Shown: positions 36,001 through 46,849 of the stretch, piece after piece
Layout of the letters: each line of letters opens with the position of its first letter
Numbering within the stretch: the first letter of the stretch is position 1
Assembly (NCBI RefSeq): GCF_030253575.1
Contig: NC_080564.1
Coordinates: 27,926,561-27,990,560, forward strand
Length of the DNA: 64,000 nucleotides
Origin: Rhododendron vialii
Lineage: Eukaryota > Streptophyta > Magnoliopsida > Ericales > Ericaceae
Direction: 5' to 3'
Notes under the pieces: model-generated
The model's input: only the letters and a program-made list of their open reading frames with translations
Database searches by the model: none
Told to the model about the DNA's origin: nothing
Translations under genes and position numbers: made by a program

Positions 36001-36606
36001 TAATGGAGGGAAGACCTAGTTCATCTCCGCATTCATGATAAAAAAAGATTGTTCATCTCCGGAAGGCAACGGAATTACCCATTACAAACCAAGGAACGTA
36101 GCGCCACTACAAACCAAGGAACGTAGCGCCACCTACGGCGCTAGGTCCTCTGAGACCACACCTGTTTATTCCCCTATTCAAATGCATTATTTTTCCTTTT
36201 ATTATCTCTGAGACATGATTGAATGGCAAAGAATACACCAGAATAGGGGGGGGCAACACAAGAAATTTAGTACAGGGAGCCTGGTGCCGTTAGCCATAAC
36301 CTTCTTTACCTACAGCCAAAATCAGAGATGCATTCTAGCTACTCAAAACAAATTCACTTCTAACTCTGGAAGTTAGTAGCAATACTTTTAAACAACTTTT
36401 CTTTTTTGATTATGCATCAAGTCAAACAGAAGTATTATATACAAGCAAGAACAAGCGGGAGACATTTATTACATCAATTAACAGAGAGAGGTCCTCTAAA
36501 GTACTTCAAAGTAGACAATCCTTCGATTATAACAACCAAAGGTGGAAGGTAAGACAGAAACACAATATCCAATTTCATCTTGTATTTTGCTTTTTCGTGA
36601 TCATCA

Positions 36607-38384
36607 TCAAGCATTAGCAGCTTTCTCGGCAGGTGCAGACTCTGTATTGGCACCTAATTTTCCACGCTTAGCTTCATAATCTTTCACAGCAGCCTTGATT
36701 GCATCCTCAGCAAGCATGCTGCAGTGCAGTTTAACTGGTGGGAGAGAGAGATGTTTTGCAATTTCCCTGCAGTATCATCAGATATAACAAAACATGTTAG
36801 AAGCAAAAAAAACTGCTGAAACTCGTACGAAGAAGCATCCTACAATTGCGATTTCCCTGAAGTTGGAGAGTCTTTCGAAGGATAATACTTTCTAACAATA
36901 AACAAGCTCACAAATTTGTTAAAAAAACCAACTGTAATAGAGGACAAGATTAGGTCTTTTCAAAGGAAAAGATGGTCATCCAGACAGGGAAATTGGGAAT
37001 GCAGTAAGATGGTCAGTGAAAAAGAGATTTGGAATTGTGTCTACAACAAGAATTCACAAATAGCAAAACGGCAATCTAAAATGTCTTCGTGTCAGTTTTA
37101 ATACAGAAGTGTACATATAATCTTTTTCGATGCAAGTAACATAGCACTTCCTTCATGTCATTCACAATAAACTAGGCTTTGAATAGATCAACAGAATTTC
37201 ATATAGATGTGTGCTCACTCGCATGCAAAATAATTCAAGCTTGAACACCAACTTAGAAAAAAGGAAGAAAAAACTGAACTTTTGTTCGAGTTCTCTAAAA
37301 ACTGAAAGCTTGATCGAGTTCTCGTGTCACATGGAAGTGATGGAAAATATGTGAAGCCTATGCAGTAGCAGATTCTCTCTTGGCTACCTATTTTTGACTA
37401 GAAAGTAGAAAGGGGGGACGGGTTTCAGTTATCTAGGACTTCTTTGTTGGGATAATAAGGTGAAATTACACGGACACCCCCTCATCTATCTGGTTTGGAC
37501 ACGGACACCTCCTAACCTTTAAAAACGCCCATACACACCCCCTCATCTACTGAAAAGGAAAAAAAACCTCAACGCTGTTAACGGAATGAACGAAATGTCA
37601 AATATACCCTTGGCAAAATTACACAGACACCCCCTCATCTATCTAGTTTGGACACGGACATCCCCTAACCTTTAAAAACGCCTATACACACCCCCTCATG
37701 TACTGAAAAGGAAAAAAAACCTCAATGCCGTTAACGGAATGAACGAAATGTCAAATATACCCTTTGTTATGAAATGGAGCAACAAGCATATACGCCACAC
37801 TTTACTCGATCAGAAATTTCTCTCCACCCTACTCGATCATGGCGCCTCTGTCTCTCTTCCTCTCCCTCTTCAACTTGCATTGTAGATCATGACTAACCTT
37901 AGATTGGGAAGAAAACCTAAGTTTCGAAGAACATCGGATCGTGTAAACTGTAGAAAAACTGTAGATCGTGGCCAACCCTAGATCGTGGCAAACCCTACTT
38001 TGGAAGGTATGTTTTATATGTAAAAAATTATAGATTTTCTTATTAAATTGCACAAATGTAGATGTATATGTTCATATTATATGATATATATGAATACATT
38101 AGGGTTTTTGTTTGGGAATAGTAGGGTTTTTTGAAAGGTGTTGTACAGTGCTGACTTCAATAACCTTTAAAAATTGGGGCTTTTGTTTTTTTGCATTTAC
38201 TTGTCATCCATTTTGTATTTGAAGTCCTCAAGGGGGCTTTTTCTCCACAACGACAGTAGGAATCAACCCAATTTTGGGTTTGGTTGGAGTTGTAGCTCTA
38301 ACTGCAGCTATTATATCTGTTGTTGGTGTGGCTATGGTGGCTACTATAGCTATTGTTGCCACTTGCCACCTTCCATGGCTGTCG

Positions 38385-38431
<47 letters not shown>

Positions 38432-41300
38432 ATACAGAGTGAGAGAGAAAATCTCTGATATAGAGCGAGTGAGGGAATCTCTGATATAGAGTGAGTGAGA
38501 ATGAGGAATGAGGTATGAAAGGCAACTAGGTATATGTTGCCGTTAAAGGGCATTTTTGTCTAAAATTTGGCAAAAGTATTGACATGTGCCGTGCAACAAA
38601 CGGTACTCAAACGGAAGGGTGCTCCTTGGGTAACGGTAGAAGATGAGGGGGTGTGTATGGGCGTTTTTAAAGGTTAGAGGGTGTTCGTGTCTAAACCGAA
38701 TAGATGAGGGGGTGTTCGTGTAATTTCACCGGATAATAATAACAGGGATTTCAGCTATAAAATGCGGTGGTTGTCACAGTGACAGAACTATATCGTTTCC
38801 AATTTATCCCACCTCTCACATCACATGTTCATCCAGAGCAATATTTCACTTGAGACACAGAATGTATCCCATTTCCTACGTTTAGGATTCTTTATGCATC
38901 TTATTGCTTCTCATCCAGCTGTTCTTCAGAAGACTAAGAACAATGCTCAGGTCATAGTGCGAAGAACTAAACCAGCGGGCAATAAAGTTCGCCACCAGTT
39001 CAGTTTAGACAAACACGAGGATATTTTGCTATACGCAGAATCCTGGTGAAAGAGACAACAATGGAACAATAAGGGGCCAAATATTTATTTATTTTGCTAA
39101 GAAGACAAATTCAAAAGTCATGTTAGTACTAAATTGACATCAACAAATTATTTTACCATCTCTAAAAACACAGAACCACAAGAACGACGTACAATCACAT
39201 CAAGGTGGTCAACAGACTCAACACTAAAAGATTTTCTTTTTCTAGATCCGGGTCAACAATAAAAGGTTGCAACCAACATAAATCCACTAAAGGGAACTCT
39301 ATTCGAGTAAAAAGCCCACAACATTTACATGAACATAAGGAACCAGATACCATGAACTTTACATGTCAGTAAAAGAATCAAATGCGTGTTGTCGGGTGGT
39401 TGGGTGCGTGTTAGAATCGAAAGGGAATGTTACTCACGTGTTCTTGATGGTAAGGACTTCTTCCATCTGCTTCCCCTTCACCCATTCAGTAGCTGAAAAT
39501 CAGGAAAACCCACAGTTACGATCATTGACGTTGGAACTCAGGAATGCCAAACTTTTATTCTGATGGCAAAAAGTAACACTGAACTTGACGTCCTACTTCA
39601 CCTTCTACAGTTCACAGGAAGATAAGAGACTATATACAGTAATAAGTGCATTTAAGATAGGTTACATTTCGTAGTCACCCAAAAATCAGGACTACAGTAT
39701 TATCTTGGTATCAACATAAGGAAGCAACTTCAGTATTCTGTTCATTGAGATAATTGTTGGAAAGTGGAAACAATGCATTAGCCACGAGGCATCCCTTCTA
39801 TTCAGTTACCACATGACATTTTGGAACTCCAGAGCACTATAGCAGTTAACATGGCCCTTAGTTGGCATCACAGATACTGAAATGTAGCAGAAAGTTTAAT
39901 CAGTTGTAAAACAAATTGCAACTAATCACCCGGCAATTCCTAAATAGTACGTGTTACATCGAACAATAATCTCCCCCCAAAACCAATGCGTAATGCAGGA
40001 AAAACAAATTAGGAGGAACGAGTTGAAAAACCAGCTACAATATAACTAAAACACTAAATGAAAACATGAATGTCTAAGCTGATTACGAAAACACAAAAAC
40101 CAAATTAAGAGTTCCCAAAAGTCGGGAATTACCCTTTATCTCTAGACAGCTAGACTCCATGTCCTTTCCCAATCAAATTCAGGAGCCAAATCAACAATGC
40201 TTTCAACTCTACGGGCTTAAAAGAAAAAACTTCCGACATAGCTTTCCCATAGCAAGAAGCTTCAATTTAACTATTTTCCAATAACAACTAAACAACCCAT
40301 TGGGGTTTGAATCACACAGAGGCCAAACATTTTAAACCTTGTAGCCACCGGTAGGTTTGTCCAGTCATTAACTCCAAGGCCTCGAAATTGCGCACAAGCT
40401 GACCCAGACATACATTCATTAAAAAAAGAAAAACCATTTTCTGTTAACAAATATAAACACGGCTAAATAGACACATATAAATGCGAAGGTCAATTCCAAG
40501 AAAGCGAACCATTCCAAACTTTGGCCAGTGGAGGGTTGCTCAATCGTTAAGCCCTGAAATTGGTCCAGGAGCCAAGATCAGTCAACGTACAAAACTACTA
40601 TAGTCGAGGTGCACACAAACTAGCCAAGAAACCTCATTATCTTTTATATATTTTGCTAAGTAAAAGGGTGGAGGCGGGGGACAACCCGGCATAACAACCT
40701 CCCTTGAGCATGACCATAGAGACTCGAGACCCGGGGAAGGGATGAAAGAGCGGTAAGAACTACCACCACGCCAAGGGCTAGTGGACCACAGCCTGGCTTT
40801 GCAGGAGAACCAAGTTCGAGAGGGCGTCGTTAGCACGACTCGAACCCGTAACCTCCTGGCCACCCAAACCCCGTGGGAGTGAACCATGAGCCACTAGGCT
40901 GGTCTGGAAACCCGGTTATTGAAAATAGATACAGATGCACACAACCAACCACATAAATGAACCGAGAATATTCAATTGAGATCTCATATATATACTAACC
41001 GACGGAAGAAGACGCGATGGCGGAGCCACAGCCGAAGGTCTTGAAGCAAGCGTCAACGATCTTCCCGGTCTGATCGTCGACCTTGATCTGCAGCTTCATC
41101 ACGTCGCCACAGGCGGGGGCCCCCACGAGCCCCGTGCCCACTGTCGGATCGGTCTTGTCGAAGGATCCGACGTTGCGCGGGTTGTTGTAGTGGTCGACGA
41201 CCCTCTCGTGGTAGAGCCGCGGCAGAAGTTGCGCGGCAGCAGGGGTTTGGGTCCCCCGGAACCCTAACCCTAAGAGTCGCTTCGAAGTGAGGCTCAACAT
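36607..41300 (-). CDS. ISU1: Iron-sulfur cluster scaffold protein ISU1-like
   Basis: Exons on the minus strand are 41000-41300, 39438-39492 and 36607-36766, giving 171 residues. The basic presequence MLSLTSKRLLGLGFRGTQTP is followed by the mature IscU fold (YHERVVDHYNNPRNVGSF). Cluster ligands are visible: Cys in GAPACGDVMKLQI with its Asp, Cys in FKTFGCGSAIASSS, and His-Cys in LHCSMLAEDAIKAA. The Hsp70-recognition motif LPPVK is intact. In mitochondria ISU1 assembles [2Fe-2S] clusters with the NFS1-ISD11 desulfurase and frataxin, then passes them on through HSCB and HSP70 (family knowledge). All splice sites are GT-AG. Intron 2 has been lengthened by a Mutator-like element. The C-terminal tail after KDYEAKRGKLG is variable in the family. 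Confidence 0.93.
37459..38730. mobile_element. Mutator-like element with perfect 9-bp target duplication
   Basis: Long inverted ends (about 90-110 bp) start GGTGAAATTACACGGACACC and close with the inverse. The 9-bp duplication GGATAATAA flanks it at 37450-37458 and 38731-38739. The left end is tandemly repeated (37459-37612 and 37613-37765). No transposase is present. The interior has a short frame coding mainly Val/Ala/Ile-rich sequence and a GA run (38387-38427). The matching site in ISU1 copy A (near 32780) is uninterrupted. Confidence 0.9.
40640..40905 (-). mobile_element. tRNA-derived SINE in intron 1, copy B
   Basis: Counterpart of the SINE at 34650-34975, with the same B-box-like GGGTTCGAGTCGTG on the minus strand, better preserved than in copy A. 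Confidence 0.65.
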
Positions 41301-41642
41301 CTTTGCTGACTCTGATCTTTTTCCGCTTGTAACGTTTACGGTGTTTTGCGGTAATTTTTGTACTCTATGGACGAAGGCGGTTCGAGACAGAGAAGTGTCT
41401 CGTGCACAGTAAACGAGCCGAGTTTTAGAATGCTCGGCTTCGCTCGTTAAGTTTTAAAATAAATTTCATCTGAGATCGAACTCTATGACAGTTTGGCAAG
41501 TCGAGCGTGCCTAGTTTTGAACCGAATTCAAACTTGTTCACGAAACGAGTCAAAAACAATATTAGATATTTATGTCATAATACAGGTCTAGAAAAATTAT
41601 ATTTTGTACATAAATAAGTACATACGTGCATCAAATTATAGT

Positions 41643-41758
41643 AATTTTGTCACTTCCTTTTTATTAATGACACACCCCTTTTTTCATAAAATAAATCATT
41701 TACAGTAATAAAGACACAAAGGAGAGTAACATTAACAAGAAAATAAGTAGCAAAATCA
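41643..41758. mobile_element. Small foldback MITE (TGATTTTGCCAC family), decayed
   Basis: Ends resembling ATTTTGTCAC and GTAGCAAAATCA bracket a TTTATTAATG/CATTAAC inner pair. Related to 46572-46667 and 52172-52282. Confidence 0.5.
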
Positions 41759-42505
41759 CTCCCCATAAGTAATAACGTATTAGGAATTAAGTTTACAATA
41801 CTTTTACAAGTTTACACATTAAAAAGTTATAAAAAAATTCTTATGTACATGTAAAAGATTATACATATTCAAGGTTATATGTGAAATTTGTTATGAGATA
41901 CGCATATAAATTATAGATTCACGGCCTAATTGAGCCGAATACAGTCAAGTTGAGGTTCGGCTCATTTATTAAATAAATCTAAAATTGAGGCTCAGATTTG
42001 GTTCACTTAGTACTCCAATCGAATTCGAACGAATCTTTAACGAGTCGAATTTCAAACAGTTTCCGAACAACTCGGTTCTTTGCTATCCCTACAATGCATA
42101 GCTCAATCTTTGCCTGAATTGTTGGGGTGGAATATTTGCTTTTTTCCCCTTAAAAACTTATCAATATGGAATTTGGTGTGCAATCCCCCGATTCTGTGGG
42201 CTGGACTATGCCCACTATGCCCAGATTGAGCCCGTTAGACAGGAATGATTCGATTGGAAGCCCATGTCTAGTTAACCGAAGAACATCTCCAACAACACTA
42301 CTAACCAAATTACCAAAACATCTACTCCTATCTAAAATTACAAAATCCCTTAGAACTTTCAAGTTAAATTCTAAAATTCCTTGATGAAACAGAAACAACA
42401 CCTCCTTGAGGAACTACTATAAAATCAAATGAAAACAATCAAACACATTTTCATGTCATAAGTATCTATACTGGGGGTCACCCTTAGGATTGAAAAGGTC
42501 GACCA

Positions 42506-43085
42506 TCAAAGCCGTGGTCGAAACTCAAAGAGACTAATGGAGACGGCAACACAAAAGTTGGGAAGCCTAAGGTTATATCCATTAAAGACTCGTGCAATCT
42601 GCCCTAGAGGTGTTTTTGCAAAGAAGATGGTAAGAGCCCTAGCAATGTTGAAGAGGGCAACAATCGCTGCGGCGCTTGCAAAGCCCCAAATCATAGTCTT
42701 GTAAGATACAGTCAGATCTTCAGTCTAACCAGCTTCTTGAATAAGAATGCGATTCGCCTCCCGAACACAAAATCCATCGGTGTGCCAGAAGCGATAAGGA
42801 GATTCACCGTTGTTGTATGCCACCCATATCGCTACTGATGTAGGACACCTACATCAACTACTCCAGCAAACAGATGGCAGAGAACAAAATAATAAGAGCA
42901 CTTACACCGTTGCTATCTTTCGTGCTACCAATGGCAAACGCAATCAAGAGTTGCACCATATTGCCAAGGGAGCTAATGACTTTCTCCGATCTTTCCTGAA
43001 TGTTGTCCTCCATTTGGTGCAGCTCTTTTTCCTGTCTCTCGAGGTTTGGGTTCATATGGGAGTGGTGGAGGTAAAGAAGATCCAC
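42506..43085 (-). CDS. Possible small membrane-protein gene, unrecognised
   Basis: Two minus-strand frames lie close together. The first (42858-43085) has a charged N-terminal helix (QEKELHQMEDNIQERSEK) and one hydrophobic segment. The second (42506-42694) starts MIWGFASAAAIVALFNIARA and is hydrophobic. Together they look like two exons of one small membrane protein, but I could not find a splice pair that joins them convincingly, and I recognise no family. A decayed gene is equally likely. Confidence 0.3.
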
Positions 43086-43360
43086 CTGGAATGAATAGTC
43101 AAATATAAATCAAATATACAAACAGACTAATAGCCCAATACTCAAACGAATTATTCTCCCACCACATCGAAATTCGAATGATTGAGAGGAAAGCTCACGA
43201 CTTTTGGTATTAGTTGTCAATTGCATAAAAGCAGCTTCTCCGAATTTGGGAGCGATTGGTTTGGAAAGAAATAGAAAACATAGACATAGATAAAAAATAA
43301 AAATAAAAAGCTTTTCCACCCCGAACCAAACTAACTCTCTCTCTCAAACTCCTCTCTAAA

Positions 43361-43700
43361 AATGGATCCACCACCCGTCTCCCAACCCTCCACACCACCA
43401 CCACCCCAACTCAGCCACCTTCTCCCAACGTCGACGCCACCTCAGCGACCCTTTCCCTCCGGTCAGCTCTCTCATGTGGAACTATGGTGAAGGCTTCAAC
43501 CGCACGGTCGTCCTCAATCGCCACCCCAACACCACCACCACCCAACTCAACCACCCTACCACAACCACCTTTACCTCCACGATGATGCCACCTCAAACGA
43601 CCCTATCCCTTTCCCTCCTACCTCGAACCCCAAACTCTACCTCATGTGGAGCTATGGTGGAGGCGACAACCGCATAGTCGTCCACAATCGCCACCCCAAC
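43361..43700 (+). pseudogene. Repeated 5' fragments of a PB1-domain gene (left part)
   Basis: Begins ATGGATCCACCACCC after a CTCTCT-rich leader and encodes a Pro/Thr-rich start like plant PB1 proteins. Two diverged units of about 165 bp follow. Each holds a shortened copy of the PB1 entry motif (family form LMCSYGG...GGDTRIVVVDRH): here WNYGEG..NRTVVLNRHPN and MWSYGGGDNRIVVHNRHPN. The DKSLCYV-type middle is missing in every unit. The PB1 assignment is from memory of the family. Confidence 0.6.
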
Positions 43701-45418
43701 TGTAATACCCATCCCGGATATTTGGGTATATAATATACTTTTTAATTGAATTATGTGATTTCGGGTTAATTCGTAAGCATTAAAATCTACAAGGGCCTTG
43801 TGTGTAGTATATATGTGCTCTTGTGTGATCGGGCAGAGTAGTTTTGGTGAGAAGGTGTGATTGCACCATATAATTTTGCTTAAGGAGATATTTTGTAAGT
43901 ATCTCACTTTCTCCTTTCTAAGAGTATAAGAGGGAAGGAAGAAGAAGAAGAGAGGAGAAAAGGGGAATAGCTAGGGCTGACCTCCTTCACTTGTAGTTGA
44001 AGACCTAACTTGGTAATCCATGCTTTTCTTATTTGGATTTATGTTTCTCTTGCTTGAATTTATGCTTATTGAACTTGAATTCATGTTTAGGTTGGTGATC
44101 TCGAGATTTGGTCTTGAATCCTATGGATTTGAAGTTTAGAACTTGTTTAAAGTTACGAACTTGATGATTGAGTCTCATGTTCTAATTCTAAACTTATAAG
44201 AAGTTATAGCTAAAATACGACAAGTTGGTTGTTAGACTTCATAGCGATTTTAGAGATTATGTTATATTCAAATTTCACATGTTATTTGATACATTTCTAG
44301 GTCTTCGAGATGGACATATTTGTATTTGTTGGGCCTCGTTAAATTTTCTTGTAGGTTTATAACTCAGTATCAAATATTCATTTAAATGTTTTAGGAGATG
44401 TTTTGCTGGCATAGTAGAAATGTTATGGGATATTATCACGTATTTGCTTAAACATTTTAAGATATTCATATGCTAATATGGGTTAACTTGTGGCTAGGCA
44501 ATGAGTTGGTCAATAGGGAGGTACCGAAACCGTAAGTTTGGTATAGTCCAGTCGAATCAAAGGTGAGTGTGTTTGATATGATTATTCTCAATAAGATATT
44601 ACTGTGGTGGTGATTGTATATCATGTTAATCCTAATTTAGCTCTTGATATTACTGGAAAGGTTTGCGTGTGAGGCACGCTATGTCGTAAGCCATACCGCT
44701 TAATTAATGATGGTTAGGAGCATGGTGTGTGTGACACAAGATTTAGTTGTTGATATGCATGCTTAAAGATTATGCATGTTTGAGAAATATGTGTGTTTGT
44801 TGAGGTGTTGATTGTACCGCTGAGGGTTTGCATGTGAGACATACCATGTCGTATGCCATGCCGACTAATTATCAGTGGATGGGAGCATGGTATGTGGGAC
44901 ACAACTCCTGAGGGTACAAGAGAATATGGCAGACGTGTCACTGCATGCTTGTGTGATTTATATTCATGTTGATATTCCTTCAAGTATTGTGATATTTAAT
45001 TGAGCATTTTTATATCTCATACACTCCTAATTTTCCTTTTTAGTTTGCCAGATAGCAGGTGGCTTAGAGTGGGTTCAGTACTAGTCAACGTTAAGGGTGT
45101 TTGGCATGTGTCAAGTGGAGTTTTGATCACGTTGATATGAAGTACCTTAGCTAGTTCAGAACTTGTTTGTAAGAGGGTTGTAGCTAAGGGTTTTTAGAGC
45201 ATATAAATTGTATGAGATGTTTTTAAGTTTGTCGGTGGTTTGATGTTCTAATTGAGGTTTGACATTGACACTATTTGTTTTATATGTGAGAAGTCTTCCG
45301 CTGGGTTTCATTATGTCTGATTGTGATGTGTGGTTTGATCTTATGTTGAAATACCACGTGGACGTGCCAACTCGGGCCCACTTAGGGTGTCATTTGCGGG
45401 GCGGGGCGGGGCGTGACA
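43701..45418. mobile_element. Solo LTR, Ty3-type (Tekay/Del-like) retrotransposon
   Basis: A 1718-bp block begins TGTAATACCC and ends GGGGCGTGACA, flanked by an exact 5-bp target duplication CCAAC (43696-43700, 45419-45423). No internal retrotransposon region or second LTR is present, so it is a solo LTR left by LTR-LTR recombination. An imperfect internal repeat of about 100 bp (near 44650 and 44815) contains TATGTCGTA blocks. The TGTAATACCC start is common in Tekay/Del LTRs; family is inferred. The intact target duplication suggests moderate age. Confidence 0.88.
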
Positions 45419-45665
45419 CCAACACCACCACCCCGACTCAGCCACCTTCTCCCCACGTCGACGCCACCTCGGTCGACCCTCTCCCTTCCGTCCCAGACCC
45501 CAAGCTCTGTCTCATGTGCAGCTATGGCAGAGGCGACACCCACACAGTTGTCCTTGACCGCCTCCCCAACACCACCCCAACACCAACCCCACCTAGCTCT
45601 CCCACCCCCGACTCAACCACCTTCTCCTCACGTTGATGCCTACTTACCACCCTCTCCTTCTCCCT
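45419..45665 (+). pseudogene. Repeated 5' fragments of a PB1-domain gene (right part)
   Basis: Continuation of 43361-43700 beyond the solo LTR. It reads VDPLPSVPDPKLCLMCSYGR then GDTHTVVLDRLPN, the clearest PB1-like unit, and another Pro-rich unit follows. Confidence 0.6.
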
Positions 45666-45730
45666 CCCGTCCCAAACCCCAACTAAATTTAGAAAACATA
45701 GGCTACATCTATTTAAAATTATGAGAAAAA

Positions 45731-46810
45731 AAAAATTATGAGAAAATAGGTTTGGTCTGTGTCGTTTGGTATAGTAATTGGCTACCTCGCCAAGATAAAA
45801 ATTGCAAATTTCTCAAGCTCAAATAACAACATCTGGAAGATTAGCGTTTCAATTGTTGGCAACTTAATTCAATCTTAGTTCTAGACAATTAGGCTCAGGC
45901 TAGTTTCAGTCGACTCGAGCAAAGTACTGTTGCAACAAATGTCGACCACCGATGGTAGAGCTTTTGCGAGCTCAAAGTCGAGTTCCAATTCGGTTCGGCT
46001 CAAGCTCAACCCACTAGTGTCCGCTCTTTGATACATACACTTAATACCTACATTTCATCCTCTCTTTTTTCTTCCAGCAAGGCCATTTTGTGGGAAAATT
46101 TGTTAATAAGAAACTATAATAGTAAAAGAAAGGAAGCAACATTAGGTGGATCACATGACTTATAGACCTAGAACTTTTTCATTTTGAGGACATAGATTGA
46201 AATTCAGAGAGAGTTGATTATAAAGGTAAAGATACTCTCTGTTCTTATCTCATCAAAGAGATAAGTTCAATTACAAGTTAAAATACCATGTTCTTATCGT
46301 ATCTCATCTGTAATTTTGCAGATAGTCACAGATCTAAGGGTTTGTATGAGACTTGTGGAAAAAAAGAAAGAGAAAGGAAACTTAAAATTTTCTCATTCAT
46401 TGTTTGGTTTGAAGAGAAAGATGAGAGAAAATAACATATTTAAGTTTTGTGCACAGTAAAATTTTCCTCATTTTCATTTTCTTCTCCTTTCTTTTCTTTC
46501 ATTCTTCTCAGGTTCCACCAAACACAACGAAAAAAAAAAAAAAGCAAAAAATCAGGAAATAAAAAGGGTAGTGATTTTGCCACATTCTTTTTTGTTAATG
46601 CCACATCCTGCAAGTGTATTTTTTGGTGTAAAAATATACTTACAAAGCGTGACATTATTAAAAAATGATCCCAACAAGAGTAGGGCAAAGAAAGAAAGAA
46701 ATTACAGAAGGACTTAAAATAAACAAAGCGAAAATACTTTTTACCTTCCCTCAGTTGCTGTAACTGAAAAAAAAAGAAAGTAGTAATCGGTCTCCGACTC
46801 TGATCACGCC

Positions 46811-46811
<1 letters not shown>
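45731..46811. other. Intergenic DNA upstream of GDSL gene
   Basis: AT-rich, with a partial foldback MITE at 46572-46667. Presumed promoter of the GDSL gene at the right end. No other gene seen. Confidence 0.5.
46572..46667. mobile_element. Small foldback MITE (TGATTTTGCCAC family)
   Basis: Left end TGATTTTGCCACATTC, an inner TTTTTTGTTAATGCCAC and a partial right arm GTGACATTATTAAAAAATGA. About 200 bp upstream of the GDSL start codon. Confidence 0.55.

Positions 46812-46812
<1 letters not shown>

Positions 46813-46844
<32 letters not shown>
46813..46844. repeat. (GA)16 directly abutting the GDSL start codon
   Basis: The GA run ends at the base before ATG 46845, so the repeat forms the last 32 nt of the 5' UTR. 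Confidence 0.9.

Positions 46845-46849
<5 letters not shown>

Larger units (their letters stand above)
36010..41880. repeat. Tandem duplication, copy B (intact ISU1 copy)
   Basis: Direct repeat of 30770-35845. It is longer mainly because of a 1.27-kb Mutator-like insertion in intron 2. Confidence 0.9.
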
